A DNA stretch of 64,000 nt from Dendrophyllia cribrosa (GCA_024195265.1 JAJLRJ010000006.1:16298139-16362138); one strand, 5' to 3'; counted from the stretch's first letter, positions 53,665-64,000 are shown. Numbers and translations are program-made. The notes: generated from the letters alone by a model not told the origin.

Positions 53665-54369
53665 AAGTTGGCGCGAGAAACCTGGAAACCAAGTTGTTCA
53701 GGGCATAGTTAATAATATAATTAACCATGTTTAGGGGTTTTCTGTGCGAAGTGACGGTTTTGATTTTCAAAACAAAATATTTTAGGGAGTTTAAGCAACG
53801 ACGACGGCGGCGCCAAGGAAACGTCACTCCAAAAAGAATTCGCTGCGTTCCAACTGATTGTTCCAATTTGTCTAATGTTATGTGACTGGGTTGTCCATGC
53901 AGGAGCTGAATTTGTACGGATGGCTATTAACTTCAAATAGAGGAAGGAAAACTAACCGTCGTATGTTCACTTTCCCCACAAAACCTACAATTTTAATATC
54001 ATTTGACGTTGTTGTTTTGCAGGGAACGGCAAAGAAATGTACCAAAATAATGCAAAACGCACGTGCAGAGGCATTGTTTTCGCTCATTAAACCTATTGTT
54101 TTGTGCCATATTCTCGCGGTTGTGGTTGCTTTTAGTTCTTGCAAAAAGTTCCCTAATAAACAAACAAGTGCTTCAGCGTGGATGAAGGAGCCGAAAAGCA
54201 ACAAAGCGGCAAAGAAAACGAGACAACAGGCCTAGATGCAGAAGAAGCCCGGCGGATTTTTAATTCTGTCCCGGCTTTAAAAAAATTGTTGGGATTTTTA
54301 AAATGTTATGTTCAATTGAATGCTCGGTCCCACTAGCACTTGTGCTATAAACACTGCCGAGGGTACTTA

Positions 54370-54640
54370 ACAACTATTCACCTCAGTGTAGGTGGGTAGT
54401 GGTGGATATTTACCGAGCCGCTTCGCGGCTCGGTAAATATCCATCACTACGCACCTACACTGAGGTGAATAGTTGTTTTAGTATAAACTGAAACAGTGAG
54501 ATAATATAACGAAAATGATGCTTTTTAACTCATTTATTCCTGTCAACGATTACAATTTTCGCGCGCAAATTGCTGGGAGTTGAATAGCACTTGCTATTCC
54601 GAGTTTCAGTAGCCAATCAGAGCGCGCCAATACTAATGAA
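54370..54640. mobile_element. Interspersed hairpin-bearing repeat, copy B
   Basis: Reverse-orientation counterpart of 18,697-18,948. The first ~105 bp (54370-54475) is itself a near-perfect hairpin centred on GAGCCGCTTCGCGGCTC. It is followed by the shared TTTTAGTAT-AACTGAAACAG and ATGATGCTTTTTAACTCATT blocks. Confidence 0.88.
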
Positions 54641-54669
54641 GGATATTCATTTTATTTATTTTTTATTTA

Positions 54670-54950
54670 TATTTATATAAAAGTGACGGGGGTGCTCGTT
54701 GGAAATTTTAGAAAGACACCATAAAAGGTACGAGAATCGCATTTGATAGGTGTGACCCAAATTGATTTTTATCCCTAGGAGATACGATTCTAAAAGTTCC
54801 TGGCATATTTGTTCGGCTCACTACCGCGATAATTCTAACAGTGATTGTTTTGGATTTCAGCACCCTAAGCGGTATCAATCTATAAATTTTGACCCCTGAA
54901 AGGTTCGACGAGCGTCCCCGTCATTTTTATATGGGAGATCCCCCCCTCCT
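54670..54950. mobile_element. MITE with ATATAAAAATGAC-type termini, copy 2
   Basis: Left TATATAAAAGTGACGGGGGT then GCTCGT; right ACGAGCGTCCCCGTCATTTT then TATATGGGAG. Same family as 51,379-51,702 but with diverged interior. Confidence 0.75.
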
Positions 54951-55171
54951 GGGAACTAATCTGGCAACTACACGCAGAAGACTCCCATAAAAAGGTTGCG
55001 GAGATGCTCGTCACACCTTTTAGGGGGTTTTGCTCACCCATGCCATGATTACCCCATTAATCAATTGGTATAATTGAAAATAGCTGTCCATTCAATCAAA
55101 AAACCGCGCTTAATCCAAGCTCACGTTTAATTTTTGTTAGGAACAAAACGAGACGGAGTGAAAAACCATAC

Positions 55172-55343
55172 ACAGGGAGGGAGGGAGGGAGGGAGGGAGG
55201 GAGGAGCCGTGGAGGTGGGGGGAAGTGAGAAAGGTAAAAAAGGACCACGAACCTACTGTAAACAAGATAAGAATATGATACGATAAGATGCGATAAGATA
55301 CGATACGATAAGATAGGATAAGTAAGATACGATAAGATAAGAG
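55172..55343. repeat. GGGA microsatellite and GATAAGATAC-type repeat
   Basis: GGGA repeats span about 55,172-55,205. Overlapping GATAAGATAC/GATACGATAA units span about 55,266-55,343. The latter directly precedes GTTTATTTATT, as in the tail of a reversed LINE 3' end, so a truncated LINE may follow to about 55,450. Confidence 0.65.
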
Positions 55344-56922
55344 AACGTTTATTTATTCCCCAGCATTTTTCAGCCAGTATGACTGAATTACACTGACTGT
55401 TTATTTACAATTAAAATATAAATGCGAATAAACAACAAAATATAATGAGAAACAAAAAATAAAGGGAAGAAAATGTATGAATAATATTTAAATATGCTAC
55501 AAATAACATCATTATAAAAAATAATTGAATATATGGCAAGAAACCGAATACCAGAATCCCGCTGCTTGTACGCTGTATCCTTGAGGATCTGCTTTAGCCA
55601 AACGATTAAATGAAGATAAAAGCTAAGTTATAACTTAAAAGCAAAGCTGAAAACAGTTTATATAGTTTCTTTCGTACAATATTTCAGCTGGCCAGACCAG
55701 CCTTCTTCTGGTACAAAATGTTACTAAAAATTTACAATGTGTTATTTGTTGTAATATGCAAGGAGAATTTCGCAATATCATAGAGAAATTCGGCGTAATA
55801 CAGAAAATCAACTAATGGAAGATAATAACAAAATACCAACCTCGTTCCCAGGGCTTTTCCCTTCGACAGAGGGGCGGGCGGGAAAAGGCCCTGGCATCGG
55901 CTGGTCACGTGGTGTTCTTAAAAAATAATTATAACACTAATGTATGCATTCCTGTGGTTAATCCTGCATTTTTATTGGTTGATGGAATTTGCTCAAAAAT
56001 TACATTAGCATTGCGATTTCTAATTTCGACATTTGTGGCTCATAATAAAATCAAGTATTTCAAGTAATTGTATGTAATATGGGGTTGGCAGGTCTGCACG
56101 ACACTTACCTCATGTTTTTAATGCCATTTGCTCCTTCTATGTGTTTTGAACAGGTATTCTACATTTAGCCGTTTGTTAAGGAGGATTTTAGTGACTGTAA
56201 AGTGTAGACTGAATTTTAAAACCTTTCAAAAGCCGCGTGCAACGGACTAGAGGTCAAGTCTGTCGGTTGTATAGTTTCCCGTGGTGTCGCGCTTGTAGAT
56301 TTTGACCTCATTTTAGCGTCCTTTTTTGCCTGGCGGTTGTGTGTTGTTTTCGCCATTAGTATTGGCATGTAGATTTTTATGTAGGAAAGGTTTGAATTTC
56401 TCTAACTTTTCTCTCTGAAATACCGGACATGACAGGATCTGAAATGATCTGTTGGCCGTGAATGTCTTTCCTGCTATTTATGTCACGCTGGGCCCAGCTA
56501 TTTTTAATAATTTTCATGATGCAAGCTTTATAGCAGAGAGAGTTGTAGTTTAATAAGCTATTCAACTTGTAGAGAGTTGAAGTTTGTCTCAGTCATGGCT
56601 GTAATTTTAGCTTCCTTTCGCTACACTTTTATATAGCTGCGTGGAGCTCGCTGCCGGTTTATACTAATTAAAACCTCCGTTGTCAATTTTGACAGCCTGG
56701 AGAGTGCTTGGTTTACGCCACAATTTCATTCAGGCAAGACCATGGTTTCGGTTCTCCTCTCGAACCTCATCAGTTGTCGGGTTTGTATTTGCTAGTTGCT
56801 ACCTTTTTAGCAACGCATATTTTTGTTGAGAACGGTCAAACCATTCCGCTGCTCGTACCTGCTCGACATAATTTTCAAACATGTATTTATACCCTTGGTG
56901 GGGGGTGTCTACAAAACGAAGA

Positions 56923-56968
56923 CCGAAGACCGAAGATCGAAGACCGAAGACCGAAAAACGAAGACCCA
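56923..56968. repeat. GAAGACC heptamer ladder in the left arm
   Basis: About six GAAGACC/GAAGATC units in a row; the inverse copy is at about 59,086-59,148. The heptamer is the same as the distal part of the big hairpin arms, suggesting a common recognition word. Confidence 0.8.
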
Positions 56969-57484
56969 TATAGAACTAATGTAAAACGACATAAAACATT
57001 CATAAAACAATTCCTTATAGCCAAGAGTCACGTTATCGATAGGGTCTTCGTTTTGTAGAAAAGGCCGGGTCAAACTACAAAACGAAGACCCTCCTTAAAA
57101 AGCTGAGAAAACTATTTCTACTGATTGTTAGTTCCCCTTTGACACTTTTAAGCCAGATCACGAAACTACAACAGCTCATGCACCTCCTTAATTGAATTTT
57201 TCAACTTGTAACTACGAGGCTTATTAGGAGGCAGCGCTCTTAAATGTACCGTTTGCGGATAACTAAAGCAACCCCAATAGCAAGAAAACAATAATAAGAA
57301 GATTTAAAGGTCTTTGTCGCAGTCTATACCCAAATGAACAAGATAACGAAATTGGCAACATTGGCAGCGATATTACTCTGCGTCCGTCAAAAATCATAAA
57401 TTCGAAAACAACGTTTGATACACTAGAAAAATACACCCGGGCAACCAAACACACTAAAAACGTGCAAATCTTTAAAATTTATTA

Positions 57485-57995
57485 GGGTCTTCGTTTTATA
57501 GTTTACCCCCACCAAAACTATAAAACGAAGACCCCCTCCAAATCTGCTGGAAAATTCGTAAACAACGTTGGATATACTAGAAAAATACAGCCGGGCAACC
57601 AAACACACTAAAAACGTGTAAATCTTTAAAATTTAGTAGGGTCTTCGTTTTATAGTTTACCCCCACCAAAACTATAAAACGAAGACCCCTTTCAAATCTG
57701 CTGGAAAATTCGTAAACAACGTTGGATATACTAGAAAAATACAGCCGGGCAACCAAACACACTAAAAACGTGCAAATCTTTAAAATTTAGTAGGGTCTTC
57801 GTTTTATAGTTTACCCCCACCAAAACTATAAAACGAAGACCCCTTCCAAATCTGCTGGAAAATTCGTAAACAACGTTGGATACACTAGAAAAATACAGCC
57901 GACAACCAAACACACTAAAAATGTGCAAATCTTTAAAATTTATTAGGGTCTTCGTTTTATAGTTTACCCCCACCAAAACTATAAAACGAAGACCC
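57485..57995. repeat. Left-arm array of four ~154-bp units, each with a perfect hairpin
   Basis: Hairpins at 57485-57534, 57639-57688, 57793-57842 and 57946-57995. Each has arm GGGTCTTCGTTTTATAGTTT, loop ACCCCCACCA and the exact inverse arm, 50 bp in all. Between them is a ~104-bp spacer with CTGGAAAATTCGTAAACAAC and GGCAACCAAACACACTAAAA. The unit frames translate to repeated CLVARLYFSS/FKDLHVFSVFG peptides, judged spurious. Confidence 0.95.
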
Positions 57996-58356
57996 CCTCC
58001 AAATTCGCTCGAGAATGACAGTGAGAACTATTCAATATACGAAAACACTTGGCTATGCATTACTATAACTACTTGCGAGAAATTGTTGGCAAATTGACGG
58101 CAAGACATTTTTAAGGTATAAATTCACTTTATCGATAACGTCTTCTCTTCGTTTTGTAGAAAAGGCCGGGTCAAACTACAAAAAGAAAACTCTCGCCAAA
58201 ACGCATTGCCAGGCGTCGGCCATAAATTTATTTGTGAAAAAAACCAAGACCCTAATAAATTTTAAAGATTTGCACATTTTTAGTGTGTTTGGTTGCCCGG
58301 CTGTATTTTTCTAGTGTATCCAACGTTGTTTACGAATTTTCCAGCAGATTTGGAGG

Positions 58357-58562
58357 GGGTCTTCGTTTTATAGTTTTGGTGGGGGTAAACTATAAAACGA
58401 AGACCCTAATAAATTTTAAAGATTTGCACATTTTTAGTGTGTTTGGTTGCCCGGCTGTATTTTTCTCATGTGTATCCAACGTTGTTTACGAATTTTCCAG
58501 TAGATTTGGAGGGGGTCTTCGTTTTATAGTTTTGGTGGGGGTAAACTATAAAACGAAGACCC
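58357..58562. repeat. Right-arm array of two hairpin units (inverted)
   Basis: Hairpins at 58357-58406 and 58513-58562 (period 156) have the same 20-bp arms as the left array but the complementary loop TGGTGGGGGT. A half-destroyed unit precedes at 58,245-58,260 (GACCCTAATAAATTTTAAAG only). A related hairpin class, GGGTCTTCGTTTTGTAG with a 16-nt loop, occurs once in each arm (57042-57091, 58956-59005) and, decayed, at the centre (about 58,139-58,190). Confidence 0.93.
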
Positions 58563-59404
58563 TAATAAATTTTAAAGATTTGCACGTTTTTAGTGTGTTT
58601 GGTTGCCCGGGTGTATTTTTCTAGTGTATCAAACGTTGTTTACGAATTTATGATTTTTGACGGACGCAGAGTAATATCGCTGCCAATGTTGCCAATTTCG
58701 TTATCTTGTTCATTTGGGTATAGACTGCGACAAAGACCTTTAAATCTTCTTATTATTGTTTTCTTGCTATTGGGGTTGCTTAAGTTATCCGCAAACGGTA
58801 CATTTAAGAGCGCTGCCTCCTAATAAGCCTCGTAGTTACAAGTTGAAAAATTCAATTAAGGAGGTGCATGAGCTGTTGTAGTTTCGTGATCTGGCTTAAA
58901 AGTGTCAAAGGGGAACTAACAATTAGTAGAAATAGTTTTCTCAGCTTTTTAACGAGGGTCTTCGTTTTGTAGTTTGACCCGGCCTTTTCTACAAAACGAA
59001 GACCCTATCGATAACGTGACTCTTGGCTATGAGGAATTGTTTTATGAATGTTTTATGTCGTTTTTACATTAGTTCTATATGGGTCTTCGTTTTTCGGTCT
59101 TCGATCTTCGGTCTTCGGTCTTCGGTCTTCGGTCTTCGTTTTGTAGACACCCCTTTGGGTGGGGATCGAATTTCCTAAGCGTGTATTTCTTTGGAAGCGG
59201 GCATTATTTCAAAATTTTAGCTCTTTCTTCTCTTGGCTGAATTGAGGATATTTCTAAATGTGAGCGCCTTCGTTTCCTGCACATTCCTTCTTAAGTTCGG
59301 AATGGATGCTATTAGATCAGTGCGCAAGAGTATAACAACATGTTTGAAAATTATGTCGAGCAGAATGGTTTAACCGTTCTCAACAAATATATGCGTTGCT
59401 AAAA

Positions 59405-60651
59405 CGCTGTGGCTATATGGCCGGTAACCGGTCAAGGTGTTGAAAACACTACATGGCCGGCAGTTCTATATTCTCAGTAAATTTCACAAAATCGAAAAAT
59501 TCCGGCTAATCTAAACTATCATATGTCGATTTAGAAAAGTCAAGCGATCCTGAAATGCTTTATAGATCTCAAGTCTAGTGTTTGCTTTACGCTGGGCTCA
59601 GAAGACGAAACCATGATTTGTGACACTTAGAACTTTTTTCAGCTCGACTGCCGGTCAAGGTTTTCAAAACACTAAATGGCCGGCAGTTCTATATTCTCAG
59701 TAAATTTCACAAAATCGAAAAAATCCAGCCATTCTGAACTACCATATGTCGTGATCCTGATCAAACGAGCCGGTTTTGTGGGATTTCTATATCACGAAAC
59801 CATGTTTTTGCAGTCGAGCTGAAAAAAGTTCCAACTGTCACAAAACATGGTTTCGTCTTCTGAGCCCAGCACCAAACACTAGACTTGAGATCTATAAAGT
59901 ATTTCACGATCGCTTGACTTTTCTAAATCGACATACGATAGTTTAGATTAGCCGGAATTTTTCGATTTTCTGAAATTTACTGAGAATATAGAACTGCCGG
60001 CCATTTAGTGTTTTGGAAACCTTGACCGGCAGTCGAGCTGAAAAAAGTTCTAAGTGTCACAAAACATGGTTTCGTGATATAGAAATCCCACAAAACCGGC
60101 TCGTTTGATCAGGATCACGACATATGATAGTTCAGAATGGCTGTATTTTTTCGATTTGTCAAATTTCCTGAGAATATAGGACTGCCGGCCATTTAGTGTT
60201 TTGAAAACCTTGACCGGCAGTCGAGCTGAAAAAAGTTCTAAGTGTCACAAAACATGGTTTCGTGATATAGAAATCCCACAAAACCGGCTCGTTTGATCAG
60301 GATCACGACATATGATAGTTCAGAATGGCTGTATTTTTTCGATTTGTCAAATTTCCTGAGAATATAGGACTGCCGGCCATTTAGTGTTTTGAAAACCTTG
60401 GCCGGCAGTCGAGCTGAAAAAAGTTCTAAGTGTCACAAAACATGGTTTCGTCTTCTGCGCCCAGCGTAAACTAAACCCTAGACTTGAGATCTATAAAGCA
60501 TTTCAGGATCGCTTGACTTTTCTAAATCGACATATGATAGTTTGGTTTAACTGGAATTTTTCGATTTTGTGAAATTTACTGAGAATATAGAACTGCCGGC
60601 CATTTAGTGTTTTCAACACCTTGACCGGTTACCGGCCATATAGCCACAGCG
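59405..60651. mobile_element. Second foldback element nested in the giant one, 9-bp target duplication
   Basis: Termini CGCTGTGGCTATATGGCCGG and its inverse CCGGCCATATAGCCACAGCG, flanked by TTGCTAAAA (59396-59404, 60652-60660). The interior is inverted about a centre near 59,820. It contains repeated blocks with GGCCGGCAGTTCTATATTCT, AAATTTCACAAAATCGAAAA and CGAGCTGAAAAAAGTTCTAA. The right half has an extra tandem copy (period about 188 bp, GGTTTCGTGATATAGAAATC at 60,068 and 60,256). No ORF of note. Confidence 0.93.
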
Positions 60652-61007
60652 TTGCTAAAAAGGTAGCAACTAGCAAATACAAACCCGGCAACTGATGAGG
60701 TTTGAGAGGAGAACCGAAACCATGGTCTTGCCTGAACGAAATATCGGAGAAATAGTGGCGTAAACGAAGCATTCGCCAGACAATCTGTCAAAATTGACAA
60801 CGGAGTGAGCTCCACGCAGCTATATCCCGGGAGCTATATAAAAGCGTAGCAAAGGGAAGCTAAAATTACAGCCTTGACTGAGGTAAACTTCAACTCTCTA
60901 CAAGTTGAATAGCTTATTAAGCTACAACTCTCTCTGCTATAAAGCTTGGATCATGAAAATTAAAATCCTGCAAAGACAAATCTAAAATCAAGCTGGGCTC
61001 AGCGTGA

Positions 61008-62911
61008 CATAACATAACATAACATAACATAACATATTTTATTTGCATTTCCATATAACATTGATGGTATTGCAATAACAATGAATATAATAGTTACTAA
61101 TTACGGATTAACAAATCATCACGCCTCAAGGACGCTTCATATATAAAATGACTCATTTTTTTTACAAATCACGGGATCTATGCTATTGAAGAAAAATACA
61201 ATAAGGTCTTCGTCTGTTAAATCCTTAAAACTTGCACAATAATTTCTAATATCGTAAAATAAGTTGTTCCGTAAATCAACATATGAGACGCAGTCGAAGA
61301 GGAAATGACACTCGTCTTCTACATTTTTTGAATGGCAGCATTCGCAGCTCCTTAGTTCTCTTGGTGTTAAAGGCTTTGTATGTCTTCCTTTTTCAATTTG
61401 TAGGTTATGGTTTCCAACTCTAAATTTGGCAAGCATTCTCCTGTGTCTCATATTCTTGACTAGGTCATAACAAATAGAACTGTTGGTATTATTTTTAAAT
61501 TTGTAATAAAAATTTAGTTTAGTATTCATTTTAATAAGTTTCATTTGGTGCGCTATAGAGTCTTTCTCTATATTCGAAGAAAGAGTGGATACATATTGTT
61601 TTAATGAGTTGGGGTTTTTGTTAAAAATAGAAAAACTAGAACTTGTGGTTTGATCATATTTTATCAATAGCTTATTTATTGAGTTCATGAAGCTTTGATC
61701 GTTTGATATGGCAAGATTTTCCGAGATATACAGACATTGCTTAGCTATATTATTCTCGGGCAAGGCTTTAAGGTGTAACCAAAAATGTAATACATTACGA
61801 TAAATTCGTGATTTCAGAGATAATCTTCCTATTTCATTTCGTGCCGCCACATTTGGTGCCCGTTTGTTAAGTCCAAGATAATATTTGAAAAATTGTGAAT
61901 GAAGTCGTTCAACTGGATCTTTTTCCCATTTTTGAAGATTCATATTATCATAGGCTCCCCAGACTTCTGAATTATAAAGTAAGATAGGTGAAAAAAGGCT
62001 ATCGAATAATTTGTTACAAATCTTGATCGGAAACTTACAATAATCTAAAAAACGCTTCGTCGCAAATATAGAACGTCTTGTTTTTTCAATGGATTTTTGT
62101 TTAGAAATTGTGAAGCTACCGTTACTAGATATCGTAGATCCTAGATACGTATAACTAGGAACATTGTCTATTTTTGAGTCGTCTAAGAAGAAAGAATGTT
62201 TTTCTAAAATGGTCTTTCTACATTGTTTCTGAAAGATCATTACTTTGGTTTTTTGAGTGTTGACAGACATCAAGGATTCTTTACAAAATTGTTGTAGAGA
62301 GTTGATACTCCTTTGCAGACCAACGGCACTAGTAGAAATTAGTACTAAGTCATCAGCATATAAAAGCAAATTTAGCCGTGAGCCGTTAGGCAAGATAATG
62401 GGGTCTAAACCTTGGGTATTTTCTTATCTCGAAGGAATATCGTTTAAATAGAGGTTGAATAAGAGGGGTGACAAGATACAACCTTGGCGCACTCCTCTGT
62501 TATAATTAAAATATTCAGATCTCATAGTATCAGCTTTGACACAGCATTGCGACTTGGAATACATGTTAGCAATAAGGTTGAAAAATTGTCCACCTATACC
62601 ATAATCGAGTAAACGCTTTAGTAAGCCAGGATGCCAAATGGAATCAAAAGCTTTCCTGAAATCCACAAAACAACAAAATAATTTTCCTCGAGGTGTATTA
62701 GTTACATATTTGTCAATCAGTGTACGTAACGCGAAAATATGATCAGTTGTTCTATTACCAGGGAGAAAACCGATTTGAGAATTATGTAAAAGATTGTTAT
62801 CTTTTAAAAATAAGTGAAGTCTTGAATTAAGAATAATGCAAAACAGTTTACCTAAACAACTTGTCACACATATCCCTCTATAATTAGAGGGATTAGATCT
62901 ATCGCCAGATA
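61008..62911 (-). mobile_element. 5'-truncated non-LTR retrotransposon inserted in the right arm
   Basis: Compared with the left arm, where GACATAAATAGCAGG is continuous, the right arm is split by this insertion. Its 3' end (low-coordinate side) is a CATAA pentamer tail of about 6 units. Its 5' end stops in the reverse transcriptase N-terminal part, next to an expanded (ATAA)n. A microsatellite tail rather than poly(A), and the reverse-transcriptase type, separate it from the L1/Tx1 copy. Confidence 0.88.
61137..62910 (-). pseudogene. Reverse transcriptase of a non-LTR retrotransposon, one nonsense codon
   Basis: The first part contains SNYRGICVTSCLGKLF, IGFLPGNRTTDHIFALRTLI, CFVDFRKAFDSIWH and GVRQGCILSPLLFNLYLND. 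A TAA at 62424-62426 interrupts, and the same frame then continues through NGSRLNLLLYADDLVLI (catalytic YADD), a thumb region and a C-terminal cysteine/histidine motif (CECC then EDECHFLFDC) to TGA at 61137. Upstream endonuclease is missing. The clade is uncertain; it is not L1/Tx1 and may belong to the CR1/L2/Rex-like or RTE-like groups. Confidence 0.88.
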
Positions 62912-63651
62912 AATAAATAAATAAATAAATAAATAGCAGGAAAACATTCACGGCCAACAGATCATTTCAGATCCTGTCATGTCCGGTATTTCAGTGAGAA
63001 AAGTTGGAGAAATTCAAACCTTTTCTACATAAAAATCTACATGCCAATAGTATTAAATGGCGAAAACAACACAACAACCGCCAGGCAAAAGATGAAGGAC
63101 GCTGAAATGAGGTCAAAATCTACAAGCGCGACACCACGGGAAACTACAACCGACAGACTTGACCTCTAGTCCGTTGCACGCGGCTTTTGAAAGGTTTTAA
63201 AATTCAGTCTACACTCTACAGTCACTAAAATCCTCCTTAACAAACGGCTAAATGTAGAATACCCGTTCAAAACATATAGAAGGAGCAAATGGCATTAAAA
63301 ACATGAGGTAAGAGTCGTGCAGGCCTGCCACCCCCATATTACACTCTCGTAACTCCCATCTTGCTTTTGATTATGCAGCTTCGATTTCACATCTAATTTA
63401 TTACACCCAGGTTTTTCGGGTGTCCGATGGGCACGTGACCAGCCGATGCCAGGGCCTTTTCCCGCCGCCACTCTCTCGAAGGGAAAAGCCCTGGGAACGA
63501 GGTTGACAAAATACGAAATATGTATTTTGTTCATCACGTTAGGTTCCAAAGTATTAGCTTTATCGATAAGATGTGATTCCCTAGCTTTACGCAGGGGTGT
63601 TTACGTATCGAGTCTGCGTCGTGTGGACCTCTGCATTCAAAGGTTTTTCTA

Positions 63652-63770
63652 AGTGGAATTAGTTGCATCAAGAGAAAATAATTGGACCATCGATCGAGCA
63701 AAGCGACTTCAAACTTTTAGAAACGACGCTTACAAGAGATTGGAGTGGATGGTTGATTGGCATCTGTCCG
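63652..63770 (+). CDS. Possible internal exon of an unrecognised gene
   Basis: TTTTTCTAAG could be an acceptor and CTGTCCG|GTAAGT is a strong donor. Between them the frame reads ENNWTIDRAKRLQTFRNDAY then KRLEWMVDWHLS, a charged, helix-like segment without stops. There is no in-frame ATG and no partner exon within the window. Not a family I recognise; a chance open frame is possible. Confidence 0.3.
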
Positions 63771-64000
63771 GTAAGTTGAATTGTCCAGCCCCCTTTTCAC
63801 CGCTTCAGTTGCAACAGATAAAGACAGATGAAGATCTATGTGTCCAGCCGCTGTGGTACTTTATAACGTTCTTTGCTCAAACAGGACCATTTTACTTTCT
63901 TTTTCACATGCGAAATTACCACCGCGATGGTCGCCATTTTTTTAATTTGCTGACTCCGCCTGGCTTGACGCGCTGACTCATGAAAGCGAGTCTTCCGGAA

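Larger units (their letters stand above)
55837..63505. mobile_element. Giant foldback transposon with 9-bp target duplication (Mutator-like size)
   Basis: Begins CAACCTCGTTCCCAGGGC and ends GCCCTGGGAACGAGGTTG. Immediately outside is the perfect 9-bp duplication ACAAAATAC (55828-55836, 63506-63514). The left arm (55837 to about 57996) is matched in reverse by the right arm (about 58245-63505) over the terminal ~80 bp, 56,090-56,480, 56,480-56,890 and 56,895-57,440, with near identity in the inner parts. Left 55,916-56,085 has no clear partner. The centre (about 57,997-58,240) is unique plus a degenerate hairpin. The right arm is interrupted by a second foldback and a LINE; without them the element would be about 4.5 kb. 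No transposase is seen. Nine-bp duplications are typical of Mutator-like elements. Confidence 0.92.

Noticed and set aside
57485..58562. Regular hairpins with spacers looked superficially like a CRISPR array
   Set aside because: The ~104-bp spacers are the same in every unit, the locus is inside an inverted-repeat transposon, and the DNA is clearly eukaryotic.
57263..58823. Family of short repeated open frames (CLVARLYFSS, FKDLHVFSVFG)
   Set aside because: They are translations of the ~154-bp hairpin units, appear on opposite strands in the two arms, and have no start-site or splice logic.

Overview
This window is eukaryotic nuclear DNA, most likely from an anthozoan cnidarian such as a stony coral or sea anemone. 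The reasons are the gene content (two spliced metazoan housekeeping-type genes), AT-rich introns of 0.1-4.6 kb, and a very high density of short foldback/MITE-type elements, L1/Tx1-like LINEs and tRNA-derived SINE sequence. The species assignment is inference. There is no rRNA gene, credible tRNA gene, CRISPR array or bacterial-type operon.

Genes. (1) 6.9-7.4 kb, + strand: an intronless 168-residue protein that is essentially one SET domain (protein lysine methyltransferase fold). (2) 14.9-28.8 kb, - strand: a complete myo-inositol-3-phosphate synthase gene (ISYNA1/INO1). I rebuilt it as nine coding exons joining in frame into 562 residues, with a probable non-coding first exon near 30.9 kb. 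(3) 32.45-48.42 kb, + strand: the homologue of vertebrate C19orf47, an N-terminal SAM-type domain protein. I rebuilt it as nine exons totalling 361 residues, with a tentative 13-nt first coding exon. Genes 2 and 3 are head to head across about 3.7 kb. (4) Minor candidates: a 53-residue basic ORF at 50.9 kb and a possible exon at 63.65-63.77 kb.

Mobile DNA takes up most of the rest. 0.4-6.7 kb: foldback elements, small duplications, and a 0.76-kb C-rich tract. 8.4-10.7 kb: a three-level nest, with a TTAA foldback inside a hAT element (8-bp target duplication) inside a MADF-like reading frame flanked by long inverted arms. Gene introns carry further hairpin elements and two copies of a 170-bp MITE, each with a perfect 6-bp target duplication. 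A recent 5'-truncated L1/Tx1-type LINE (40.1-44.3 kb) has a 14-bp target duplication, a poly(A) tail and a still-open ORF of about 1,197 codons; it lies antisense in intron 6 of gene 3. 48.8-55.4 kb: a ~104-bp satellite-like array, several MITEs and a heptamer minisatellite.

The most striking structure is 55,837-63,505: a giant foldback transposon with a perfect 9-bp target duplication (the size typical of Mutator-like elements). Its two arms are long near-identical inverted repeats. Each arm carries tandem ~154-bp units, and every unit contains a perfect 20-bp-arm/10-nt-loop hairpin. The right arm has been invaded by a second, unrelated foldback (59,405-60,651, also with a perfect 9-bp duplication) and by a LINE with one nonsense codon (about 61,008-62,911). 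No transposase is visible in either foldback, so both look non-autonomous.
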